Positions 9,025 through 16,323 of a stretch of DNA of 64,000 bases are shown here, one piece after another. This DNA is from Pantoea alhagi (GTDB lineage Bacteria > Pseudomonadota > Gammaproteobacteria > Enterobacterales > Enterobacteriaceae): NCBI RefSeq assembly GCF_002101395.1, contig NZ_CP019706.1:4175971-4239970 (forward strand), read 5' to 3'. A model generated the notes under the pieces. That model had not been told where the DNA came from. It saw nothing but the letters and a program-made list of their open reading frames with translations, and searched no databases. Made by a program: the position numbers and the translations under genes. How positions within the stretch are numbered: position 1 is the stretch's first letter; each line of letters begins with the position of its first letter.

Positions 9025-10185
9025 ATGCGAGTTACCTCATCAACCGTGCCATCGCAGCGCCATCAGCCGTCTCTGTTCAACAGCTTTTTTCAGGGCAGCT
9101 TCCCCTGCTCAACCGCCTGCCGCAAAGAGGGTAAACGTCTGGATATGATTATCAGCAGCGGGCACGATATGCTGATCCATAAAGATTATGCCGCGCTGGT
9201 GGAGCATCGTTTACTGACCGCACGCGACGGTGCACGCTGGTATCTGATCGAAAAAACGCCTGGCGAATATGACTGGTCCTCTTTTCTGCCGATGGTGCAT
9301 GCCGCCAGCCAGCACGGAATTCAGGTGATCTGGGAAGTGGCGCACTTTGGTTATCCGGATCATCTCGATATCTGGTCACCCGGCTTTGTTGATGCCTTCG
9401 CCCGTTTTGCCCGCGCCATGGCGGAAGTGATGCGCAACGAGGGTATTGAGCAACCCTTTTTCACCCCCATCAATCAGATCTCCTTTTGGTCGTGGGCGGG
9501 CGCGGAGGTGGCCTGGCTTAACCCCTACGCCAGCGGACGCGGCCCGGCCCTGAAGAAACAGCTGGTGCGCGCCAGCCTGGCGGCGATCGCCGCGATACGC
9601 GAGATCTATCCGCAGGCGCGCTTTGTTTTGACGGATCCGCTGGTGCATGTTGCGCCCGCTGACCACAGCGCGGCGGCGCGTGAAGAGGCGCAGCGTCAGC
9701 ACCTTTCACAGTTTGACGCCTGGGATATGCTGTGCGGCAAGCAATGCCCGGAGCTGGGCGGCAGCCCGGAGGCGCTGGATATTATCGGTCTGAACTACTA
9801 TCCCGATAATCAGTGGCTCAGTAACGGCTCGCCTTTAAACGCAACGCACGCCGCCTGGCGTCCGCTGCATCTGCTGCTGGAGGAGGTCTGGCAACGTTAT
9901 CAGCGCCCAATGCTGTTAGCGGAAACCGGTGCGGAAGGGGAAGCACGGGCCAACTGGCTGAACATTGTTGCTGATGAAGTGGAGCTGGCGCTGGAACAGG
10001 GAGTGGCAATGGAAGGCATTTCCCTCTATCCGGTAGTGGAGTATCCGGCCTGGGCAGACGACCGTCGCTCGCCCGGCCCGCTGTTTGGCCTGCCCGATCC
10101 CAATGGCAGCCGCACGCTCTATGAGCCGCTGGCGCTGGCGTTACGCAGCCAGCAAATCAAATTACAAAATCGTGCAAAAGGTTAA
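9025..10185 (+). CDS. GH1-like glycoside hydrolase fold protein
   Basis: 386 residues; the ATG at 9025 has a perfect AGGAGAA ribosome site. The protein resembles a branch of short family 1 glycosidase-like proteins: N-terminal SLFNSFFQGSFPCST and RLDMIISSGHD, a central TPINQISFWSWAGAE, NYYPDNQW, and the nucleophile-type LLAETGAEGEAR with Glu at residue 300. At the acid/base position, where GH1 enzymes have Asn-Glu, the sequence reads Asn150-Gln151, so normal hydrolysis is doubtful unless another residue or cofactor stands in, as in plant myrosinases. There is no signal peptide, so it is cytosolic. It stands alone, divergent from ymdB. I do not know its substrate. Confidence 0.7.
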   Translation: MRVTSSTVPSQRHQPSLFNSFFQGSFPCSTACRKEGKRLDMIISSGHDMLIHKDYAALVEHRLLTARDGARWYLIEKTPGEYDWSSFLPMVHAASQHGIQVIWEVAHFGYPDHLDIWSPGFVDAFARFARAMAEVMRNEGIEQPFFTPINQISFWSWAGAEVAWLNPYASGRGPALKKQLVRASLAAIAAIREIYPQARFVLTDPLVHVAPADHSAAAREEAQRQHLSQFDAWDMLCGKQCPELGGSPEALDIIGLNYYPDNQWLSNGSPLNATHAAWRPLHLLLEEVWQRYQRPMLLAETGAEGEARANWLNIVADEVELALEQGVAMEGISLYPVVEYPAWADDRRSPGPLFGLPDPNGSRTLYEPLALALRSQQIKLQNRAKG

Positions 10186-10379
10186 GGCGTCGGGGAAGCT
10201 TCGGCGGGCTGAGCGGCGGGTTCTGCAGGCGGCATGGTGCAGGTCTGAACTTCAAACGCGTCGGATGAGGGACGACGAATGTCGGCCAGCCAGGTCGTGG
10301 TAAAGATAACTACGATGCCGATCAGACTGGCAGCGAGTAAACCAATTAACGCGATAAGTTTATCGTCACGGTTTTCCAT
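10182..10379 (-). CDS. Small single-span membrane protein, function unknown
   Basis: 65 residues from the ATG at 10379, which has AAGGAGAT at ideal distance (a GTG three bases upstream is too close). One membrane segment, about residues 8-29 (LIALIGLLAASLIGIVVIFTT), is followed by a Pro/Ala-rich tail, PPAEPAAQPAEASPTP. I do not recognise the family. The stop codon overlaps the end of the convergent GH1-like gene by 4 bases. A second small membrane protein lies 44 bases upstream on the same strand, so they may be co-transcribed. Confidence 0.65.
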   Translation of the reverse strand: MENRDDKLIALIGLLAASLIGIVVIFTTTWLADIRRPSSDAFEVQTCTMPPAEPAAQPAEASPTP

Positions 10380-10423
10380 CACTGATCTCCTTATTTAACC
10401 ATCGGACCTTTTGCAGTGTGCAA

Positions 10424-10576
10424 TTATGACATCCATAGCGTAACAATGAGAACAAAGAATATCAGAGTAAAAGAGGTCAATAACAGGACTACAATGGCAA
10501 ATTGCGCATCGTCGAGTTGCGGCAGTTCATCTCTTTCTGGAGGCTCAGGCGGCAAAATTTCATTCATTTTTGTCAT
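10424..10576 (-). CDS. Small C-tail membrane protein, function unknown
   Basis: About 50 residues: a hydrophilic, Pro/Glu/Asp-rich N-terminal half (ILPPEPPERDELPQLDD) and one C-terminal membrane segment ending LIFFVLIVTLWMS. I do not recognise it. The start is uncertain: ATGs at 10576 and 10579 and a GTG at 10609 are in frame, and none has a strong ribosome site. The clear charge/hydrophobic division and the position just upstream of a better supported small membrane gene argue that it is real. A CTACACT element upstream would suit a sigma-S-type -10. Confidence 0.5.
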   Translation of the reverse strand: MTKMNEILPPEPPERDELPQLDDAQFAIVVLLLTSFTLIFFVLIVTLWMS

Positions 10577-10717
10577 CATCACAGCGGGCATAATCGATAA
10601 ACAAGACACCGCTCTGTTTCTGCCATGCGGTTTTACAGTGTAGCACGGCTGATTGAAATCGTAACCGCCTGCTGAGGCTGCGCCGAATCTTAGCGTTCCG
10701 GCGCGCTAAGCAGGCTC

Positions 10718-12094
10718 TTAAGAGTGCCAGCCGCCGCCCAACGCCCGATAGAGATCGATTTGCGCCAGCAGCAGATTGCTTTTCAGCTGTACCACGTTCA
10801 GCTGCGCGCTGAATAGCGTACGCTGTGCATCCAGCTCGTCAAGATAGGAAGCGTAGCCGTTTTGATAGCGGTTGCGGGCAATACGCAGCGTGTCGGCGGC
10901 GATCTCCTGCTGCTTTTCTACCTCCTGCAGCTGCGCCTGGGTCTGCTGAATCGCATCCAGCGCATCGTTTACTTCGCTAAAGGCGTTTCGCACTACTTTC
11001 TCATAGCCGTACAGCGCCTGATTGCGCGATGCCATCGAAACATCTACCTGCGCCGTTAGCGCCTCCCGATTCAGCAAGGGTGCCAGCACGCTGCCGCCAA
11101 TGCTCCACAGCCGGAACGGATTATCCACCAGTTGATGCAGCACCGAGGATTGCAGGGTGCCAGAGGCGGTCAGATTAAGCGAGGGCAGCAGCTGGGCCTG
11201 AGAAGAGACCAGCGTCTGGTCCGCCGCCAGCAGCAGCCGCTGGGCCTGAACAATATCTGGTCGGCGCTGCAGCAACTCTGATGGAAACAGCGACGGTAAC
11301 CGCTGCGGCATCACCTGCGTAAAGTTTGACTGGCGAGCAATGCGACGCGGGTTCATGCCCACTAAAATACTCAGCGCGTTTTCCTGCTGATGGATTTGAT
11401 GTTCAAGCTGGGGAATTTGCGCTTTGGCCGCCTGATATTCCGATGCTGCCTGCATCCACTCCAGCCGCGAGGTATAACCTGCGGCGAACTGACGCTGCGC
11501 CAGATTGAGCGAGTTTTCTCGCGTCGCCAGCGTCGCCCGGGTCACGCGCAGCTGCTCGTCCAGCGCCAGCAAGGAAATATAGCCGGAGGCGACCGAGGTG
11601 GCGATGGTCAGTTCAGCCGCAGCCGCGGCGGCCTGTTGCGCCGCCAGCGACGCGCGTGCGGCATCGATACTGCTACTGCGCGATCCCCACAGATCCACGT
11701 CATAGTTTGCCTGCAGCAATCCCTGATACACGTTGCCCTCGCGCGGTTGCCCGGTAACGGCTGACAGCGAACGCGCACGCGTTGCGCCTACGCCCACATC
11801 CAGCGTGGGAAAATTATCTCCGGCGGCGGCGCGCAGCTGCGCCCGATACTGATCGACGCGCGAACGGGCGGTCAGAATATCGGGATTATTGCGCAGGGCC
11901 TGTTCCACCAGCCGGTTCAGATTGGGATCGGCAAAGGTTCGCCACCAGTTCGCTTCCGGCGCGGCGGACGGCCCCACCCGATAACGCCACTGCGGCGGGA
12001 TCGGCAACGATGACGGTGCCTTGTCTACGTCACGGGCACAGCCGATTAACAATGGGATCATTAGCGCCAGCACCTGCGGTTTCCAGCACATCAT
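10718..12094 (-). CDS. Outer-membrane efflux lipoprotein, NodT/OMF family
   Basis: 458 residues. Lipoprotein signal with lipobox LLIGC (Cys at about residue 19), then the OMF double repeat typical of TolC/OprM/NodT channels: ANWWRTFADPNLNRLVEQALRNNPDI, YDVDLWGSRSS, LLQRRPDIVQAQRLL and RNRYQNGYASYLDELDAQRTLF. It should form the trimeric outer-membrane duct of a tripartite pump. It overlaps the upstream membrane-fusion gene by 4 bases, so the MFS, HlyD and OMF proteins are made as one unit. Substrate unknown; drugs, organic acids or aromatic compounds are plausible for this type. Confidence 0.9.
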   Translation of the reverse strand: MMCWKPQVLALMIPLLIGCARDVDKAPSSLPIPPQWRYRVGPSAAPEANWWRTFADPNLNRLVEQALRNNPDILTARSRVDQYRAQLRAAAGDNFPTLDVGVGATRARSLSAVTGQPREGNVYQGLLQANYDVDLWGSRSSSIDAARASLAAQQAAAAAAELTIATSVASGYISLLALDEQLRVTRATLATRENSLNLAQRQFAAGYTSRLEWMQAASEYQAAKAQIPQLEHQIHQQENALSILVGMNPRRIARQSNFTQVMPQRLPSLFPSELLQRRPDIVQAQRLLLAADQTLVSSQAQLLPSLNLTASGTLQSSVLHQLVDNPFRLWSIGGSVLAPLLNREALTAQVDVSMASRNQALYGYEKVVRNAFSEVNDALDAIQQTQAQLQEVEKQQEIAADTLRIARNRYQNGYASYLDELDAQRTLFSAQLNVVQLKSNLLLAQIDLYRALGGGWHS

Positions 12095-13179
12095 GACCGT
12101 GGCTCCTCTGCGCCGGAGGTGTCGATATTTACCTCTACCGACATCCCGGGACGCAGCCGCGCCTGCGTATCATCCGTGATCCTGATACGTACCGGAATAC
12201 GCTGCGCTATCTTCACAAAGTTACCGGTCGCGTTATCCGGTGAGATAGCGCTGAACTCCGAGCCAGCAGCCGGAGAGATAAATTCCACCACGCCGTGAAA
12301 CTCTGCGCCGTTCAACGCATCTACGGTAAAGGTGACCGGCAAGCCGGGACGCACATGCGCCATCTGCGTCTCTTTCATGTTGGCGATCACCCATTTTTTC
12401 GCCAGCACCAGCGACGTGAGCCGCGTTCCCGCTGAGACATAGGCGCCGCGCCGCACTGAGATCTGCCCCAGCTGCCCCTCTTCCGGCGCAATAATGCGCG
12501 TGTTGTCTAAATCGATCTGTGCCAGCTGCAACGCCGCCTGCGCATTGGCGACATCCGCCTCCAGCGAGGCGCGATTAACGATTACCGTTTGCCGATCCTG
12601 ACGTGATACTTCCAGCGTCGCCTTCGCCTGCTGCACGGCAGTTACCGCCGCGCTATTCGCCGCGCGCGCCGCGTCACGCTCACGAATGGACAGCGAGCCG
12701 TCCGCGACCAGATTTTCCACGCGTTTTAAATCGAAGCCGCTTTTTGCCGCCTGCGCACGGGCATTTTCCAGCGCCGCCTGGTTACGTACGATCACCGCTT
12801 CGGCGCTGAGCCGCTGCTGCTGATTATTGGCTAACGCCGCCTGCTTCATCGCCAGCTGCGCTTTCGCCTGTTCAACCCGCTGACGATAGATACGATCGTC
12901 AATGGTCATCAGCACGTCACCCTTATGAACCGGCTGTAGATCCTGCACATTAACGGCGGTGATATAGCCACTGACCTGCGGGCTGATAAAAGTGATCTGC
13001 CCTCGCACATAGGCATTTTCCGTACTCTGCACCGCGCTGGTAAAGGGCCATAGCTGCCAGGCGTAAAGGATAACCAGTACGCCAACCAGAGCTATACCGC
13101 TGCCAACGGCAATGGAGAGGATCCGAAATTTATTATTACGCTCGCGCTCGGCGGCTTTGACTTCTTCCTGCTGGCTCAT
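12091..13179 (-). CDS. HlyD/EmrA-type membrane fusion protein
   Basis: 362 residues. An N-terminal membrane anchor (about residues 20-45, ALVGVLVILYAWQLWPF) is followed by NAYVRGQITFISPQVSGYI, the biotinyl/lipoyl half-motif of the EmrA group, a long coiled-coil hairpin (about 95-210, with many Ala/Gln/Glu), and the beta-barrel part (VRRGAYVSAGTRLTSLV). It links the inner-membrane MFS transporter with the outer-membrane factor. It overlaps both neighbours by 4 bases (stop/start ATGA type), which implies translational coupling. Confidence 0.92.
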   Translation of the reverse strand: MSQQEEVKAAERERNNKFRILSIAVGSGIALVGVLVILYAWQLWPFTSAVQSTENAYVRGQITFISPQVSGYITAVNVQDLQPVHKGDVLMTIDDRIYRQRVEQAKAQLAMKQAALANNQQQRLSAEAVIVRNQAALENARAQAAKSGFDLKRVENLVADGSLSIRERDAARAANSAAVTAVQQAKATLEVSRQDRQTVIVNRASLEADVANAQAALQLAQIDLDNTRIIAPEEGQLGQISVRRGAYVSAGTRLTSLVLAKKWVIANMKETQMAHVRPGLPVTFTVDALNGAEFHGVVEFISPAAGSEFSAISPDNATGNFVKIAQRIPVRIRITDDTQARLRPGMSVEVNIDTSGAEEPRS

Positions 13180-14861
13180 TGTTTCTCCATGCTGGCTGAT
13201 GTTGCCGAAATTGGTTGAGCAGCGGCGGCCTCACGCTGCTGCTGACGTCGGGTGATAATACGCTGGCGCGTCAGGCGATAAAGCACCCAGACCAGGGTAC
13301 AAAAGGCCATCCCGGCGGTCAGTAAATAGGTATCGTTCCATGCCAGTACGTTGGCCTGCAGCGTGGAGACACTTTGCAACTGCGCTACCGCCTGTGCGCT
13401 AAGCAGTGCACTGTCGCCCAGCTGGCTATTAAACAGCGCGCTGTACTGACTAAGGCGCTCGGTTACGTTGGGATCGAGTAGTGAAAGCTGGTCACCCAGC
13501 AGGCTGGAGTGATATTTTTCCCGCCATACCTGAAAGGTGCCGAGCATGGCAGCGCCAATCAGACCGCCTAAATTCTGACTCATGCCGAACAGCACCACGA
13601 AGCTCACCAGATTTTTCGGCTGAGTTACCACGCTGCCGATGCCCAGCAACATGGCAGGCGCCATAAAGAAAGCGCTGCTGAAGCCCAGCAGAAACTGGCT
13701 GAAATACATATTGTGCGGCCGCGTCAGCGGATTAGAGTGGCTGTCTATAAACGACGCAATCATCATGATCAGCAACGAGGTGACGATCGGCCAGCTGAAG
13801 TGTGCAGGTTTTAAGGTCAGCGCACTGGCAGTGATCCCCAGCACCACGCCAGCAATAATCGCCAGCGCCAGGCCACGCAGCTGATCGTTCTGCAGGCCAA
13901 CCTGCTGCAAAAAGCCGATGGCTCCGCTGTTCTGTTCCGCCAGCACCACGCGCATCATGATCATTACGATACCCAACCGGATAATGGCTCCGCTGCCCAG
14001 CCAGCGCGTATTGATCAGCGGATTTTTACGGTTATGCTCTACCACCACCGCGCTGATGATCAGTACCACAGCCAGTGCCAGGCAAATACCAAGCCACGGC
14101 GTACTGAACCACCATTCGATGCGCCCCAGTGACAGTACGCCGCACAGCAGCGCCATCCCCGGCGCCATTAAAATGAAAGTGACGAAATCCATTTTTTCAA
14201 ACACCTTGCTGCGATCGCTTGGCGGCAGCTTCAGCATCAGCACGCATCCCAGCGCCACCATCGCCAGCCCCAGCTCAAACAGATAAAGCCCGCGCCACTC
14301 CTCCAGCTGTAGCAGCTCGGAAGAGAATAGCCGTGCCAGTGGAATGGCCAACTGTGAAGCGCTGATGCCGATCGCTAACGCCTTAAGGCGATGCTTTGCC
14401 GGCCACGCCTGAATCTGATAGTAAATGCCCAGAGAGCTCAGCGCGGCCGCCACCATACCGTGCGCGGTACGGACAATGATCGCCGAGCTGAGATCGTTAA
14501 CGAACAGGTGAAAAAAGGCCACCAGCACATACAGCAGCAGAAAAGCCTCGGTAAAGATACGCAGGCCGAACTGCTGGCGAAACTTCACCAGCAGCAGGTT
14601 AATAGAGATATTTCCCATTACGTAAACCGCCGGGAGCCAGGCGATCTCGTTTGAATAAGCGCCAAAGGTGCCCTGAAGATTGGTCAGATTAGCCGTTACC
14701 AGCGCATTGCTCAGCGCGCCCGTCAGGGTAATCAGCAGGCCAACCAGCCCAAAAGCGATACGTTTTTTGGTGGGATGAATCGGTGTTGAAGGTGAACCGG
14801 GCAGCATGGGCTTTTCATGTGGCTGCCACTGGCGCGGGGCATAAGGATTCGATTTCGCCAC
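13176..14861 (-). CDS. DHA2-type MFS multidrug transporter (EmrB-like, divergent)
   Basis: 561 residues with about 14 predicted membrane segments, the size and topology of the DHA2 (EmrB/QacA) drug:H+ antiporters. Recognisable parts are NLQGTFGAYSNEIAWLPAVYVMG in helix 2 and a C-terminal extension with TERLSQYSALFNSQLGDS between the last helices, as in pumps working with HlyD partners. It should take the substrate from the cytoplasm or inner membrane and pass it to the fusion protein. It starts one base after the marR-like gene ends, so the four genes marR-MFS-hlyD-omf form a single operon. Confidence 0.9.
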   Translation of the reverse strand: MAKSNPYAPRQWQPHEKPMLPGSPSTPIHPTKKRIAFGLVGLLITLTGALSNALVTANLTNLQGTFGAYSNEIAWLPAVYVMGNISINLLLVKFRQQFGLRIFTEAFLLLYVLVAFFHLFVNDLSSAIIVRTAHGMVAAALSSLGIYYQIQAWPAKHRLKALAIGISASQLAIPLARLFSSELLQLEEWRGLYLFELGLAMVALGCVLMLKLPPSDRSKVFEKMDFVTFILMAPGMALLCGVLSLGRIEWWFSTPWLGICLALAVVLIISAVVVEHNRKNPLINTRWLGSGAIIRLGIVMIMMRVVLAEQNSGAIGFLQQVGLQNDQLRGLALAIIAGVVLGITASALTLKPAHFSWPIVTSLLIMMIASFIDSHSNPLTRPHNMYFSQFLLGFSSAFFMAPAMLLGIGSVVTQPKNLVSFVVLFGMSQNLGGLIGAAMLGTFQVWREKYHSSLLGDQLSLLDPNVTERLSQYSALFNSQLGDSALLSAQAVAQLQSVSTLQANVLAWNDTYLLTAGMAFCTLVWVLYRLTRQRIITRRQQQREAAAAQPISATSASMEKQ

Positions 14862-14862
14862 G

Positions 14863-15291
14863 TCAGAGAGTTCCTGTCTTATCCAGCAGTTGCTGCAGTA
14901 CGCGCTGGGCTATCGCTAACTCGTTGCGATCGATATCCGTTAACAGCTCGCCGCGTAAACGGTCTGCTTCTACTTTGACTTTTTCAAAAACCGCCCAGCC
15001 TTCGGCAGTGACAATAAGCAGACGCTTACGTCGATCTTCTTCTGGCTGCAGACGCTCTATCAGCCGTTGCGCCACCAGCCGGTCGATTAGCGGCACCATG
15101 CTGGCCTCTTCCAGCCCCAGCACCTGCGCCAGCGCTTTCTGCGTCATGGGTTCACTTTCGCTGGCCAGCGTGGCGATAGCCAGCCAGCTATTCATGCTGA
15201 GGCCGCTCTCTTTTAGTCGGCGGTCGATAGCCAGTCGCCAGGCGTGCGCCGTGAGCTGCAGCAGGCGAGGAAAGCGCTGAGAGGAATCCAA
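14863..15291 (-). CDS. MarR-family transcriptional regulator of the efflux operon
   Basis: 142 residues with the MarR winged helix: SMNSWLAIATLASESEPMTQKALAQVLGLEEASMVPLIDRL (recognition helix) and the wing LQPEEDRRKRLLIVT. The most likely start is TTG at 15291; no ATG is available before the conserved domain. It lies first in an operon with three efflux genes, and MarR repressors of this arrangement usually repress their own operon and respond to pump substrates. A palindrome just upstream of the start (15303-15313) is a likely operator. Confidence 0.88.
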   Translation of the reverse strand: MDSSQRFPRLLQLTAHAWRLAIDRRLKESGLSMNSWLAIATLASESEPMTQKALAQVLGLEEASMVPLIDRLVAQRLIERLQPEEDRRKRLLIVTAEGWAVFEKVKVEADRLRGELLTDIDRNELAIAQRVLQQLLDKTGTL

Positions 15292-15302
15292 AATATAGAC
15301 AC

Positions 15303-15313
15303 CTAATGATTAG
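15303..15313. promoter_or_regulatory. Palindrome, likely MarR operator
   Basis: CTAAT-G-ATTAG is a perfect inverted repeat 12-22 bases upstream of the TTG start of the MarR-type gene. On the minus strand it runs into AGGTG, the only plausible ribosome site, so binding could block both transcription and ribosome access. Assignment is by position and symmetry only. Confidence 0.55.
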
Positions 15314-15615
15314 ACTTCTATGTATGTAGCCATTGGTAAGTATAGGCGCTGGAGAAAGGGCTTGTGAAGAATCTTGCCGGCTTATTATGGTGCAAAAAAT
15401 GGCATTTCCGGGAACGGCAAAAAACGCGCCTTCACTGCCTTCAGCCTGGTTTTAAAGTTACCTTTAGAATAAATGTTACAAGCGAAACGTTTTTATCGCG
15501 ATTTTGTATAGCTTTTGTATAATTATTTTGCTTTTTAATTATTTGATTACTAAGGAATAGCACTTTTTGTTTAATCATTGTTTGTACAACTTTGCCTTTT
15601 TTGTATAGCTTTATC
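15314..15615. other. Long A+T-rich intergenic region with repeated TTTTGTATA elements
   Basis: No gene is seen. TTTTGTATA occurs at 15502-15510, 15513-15521 and 15599-15607, and a related GTTTGTACAAC with a palindromic TTGTACAA core at 15580-15590. A perfect -10 hexamer TATAAT lies at 15518-15523, inside the second copy, and TATAGC at 15604-15609 in the last. The first two copies are 11 bp apart, about one helical turn. The TTGTACA core resembles half-sites I recall for the MerR-type regulators MlrA/BluR, and BluR controls ariR-type genes in E. coli. Confidence 0.5.
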
Positions 15616-15711
15616 TTCGCTGAGCTAAATCATGCTCTGTAACGAATGATGCATTTGCGTCGCCTCTGAAGGTGTTTAACTCGGATTTCCACCTTCAGAG
15701 GTTTTTTTTCG
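15616..15711 (+). ncRNA. Candidate small RNA or attenuated leader upstream of the ariR-like gene
   Basis: A strong terminator (15663-15709) has no protein gene before it on this strand, and a possible promoter (TTGTAC at 15582-15587, 16-bp spacer, TATAGC at 15604-15609) lies at the right distance for a transcript of about 95 bases. A second short stem (AAATCAT...ATGAT) is possible in its 5' half. I do not recognise it as any known sRNA. It could equally be the attenuated leader of the downstream gene. Confidence 0.35.
15663..15709 (+). terminator. Strong orphan terminator
   Basis: CCTCTGAAGGTG (15663-15674) pairs perfectly over 12 bp with CACCTTCAGAGG (15690-15701), followed by eight T's. 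It is 128 bases upstream of the ariR-like start and follows no visible gene. Confidence 0.85.
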
Positions 15712-15837
15712 CCTGAAGGATGTATTGCATTCTGCTCAAGACATCATTGGTTTTTGACCGTAAACATTAGAACCCGGTCATTTCTGACCGATCCCTTAAG
15801 CCTTGACGCGCTACCAGCCGCGTTAAAGAGGACGAAC

Positions 15838-16101
15838 ATGCAGACTACTACCTCGCAAACCGACAAGGATATTACCGACTATTTCAACCTGCAGGAGCAG
15901 GGAGCCGTTAACGAAGGCGAAGTTTTGGGTGCCGTCGTGGCTGAGATTCTGCAGGCAGGGCAGCCCGTAACCAATAAAGCGATTATCTCACGTCTTATCC
16001 AGCGTCTTGAGCTGGAGAGCGATGTGGTTATGTTGGATGTTTATCGTCATGTTCTGGAGCTGGTGGTTAACAAAACGGAAGACGATATTATCGGTTATTA
16101 A
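15838..16101 (+). CDS. ariR: YmgB/AriR-family biofilm and acid-resistance regulator
   Basis: 87 residues from the ATG at 15838 (ribosome site AGAGGAC); a longer frame upstream lacks a ribosome site and runs through intergenic-looking sequence. It matches the AriR/YmgB/YcgZ family: DYFNLQEQGAVNEGEVLGAVVAEIL, then NKAIISRLIQRLE and the C-terminal TEDDIIGY. In E. coli these small proteins are made under BluR (MerR-type) control in cold and blue light and act through the Rcs system to lower biofilm and raise acid resistance. I cannot tell which paralogue it is. The next gene downstream is a SulP transporter 220 bases away. Confidence 0.8.
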   Translation: MQTTTSQTDKDITDYFNLQEQGAVNEGEVLGAVVAEILQAGQPVTNKAIISRLIQRLELESDVVMLDVYRHVLELVVNKTEDDIIGY

Positions 16102-16159
16102 CCTCTTTAGTTGGCTATATCGCCAGTTAAAGCGGCCAGAGTAGTGATGTCATTGCGTC

Positions 16160-16198
16160 TCAGGCCGGCGCTTTCCCGCAGAGGGAAACCCGGTCTGA
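16160..16198 (+). other. Stable two-stage hairpin between ariR-like and SulP genes
   Basis: The outer stem TCAGGCCGG (16160-16168) pairs with CCGGTCTGA (16190-16198) with one G-U pair; inside it TTTCCC (16172-16177) pairs with GGGAAA (16183-16188) around a five-base loop. No T-run follows, so it is not a standard terminator. It could stabilise the 3' end of the upstream mRNA or act in the leader of the SulP gene. Confidence 0.6.
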
Positions 16199-16323
16199 AA
16201 CTGGTATCAACAGACAATTACAGGTAACATGCGCCTCTTGTCCTGTATGGACAACTCAAACCTTTCAGATCCATGATGCACCCTGCTGCATCTGACATTA
16301 AGACAATAAGAGCCTGCATTATT

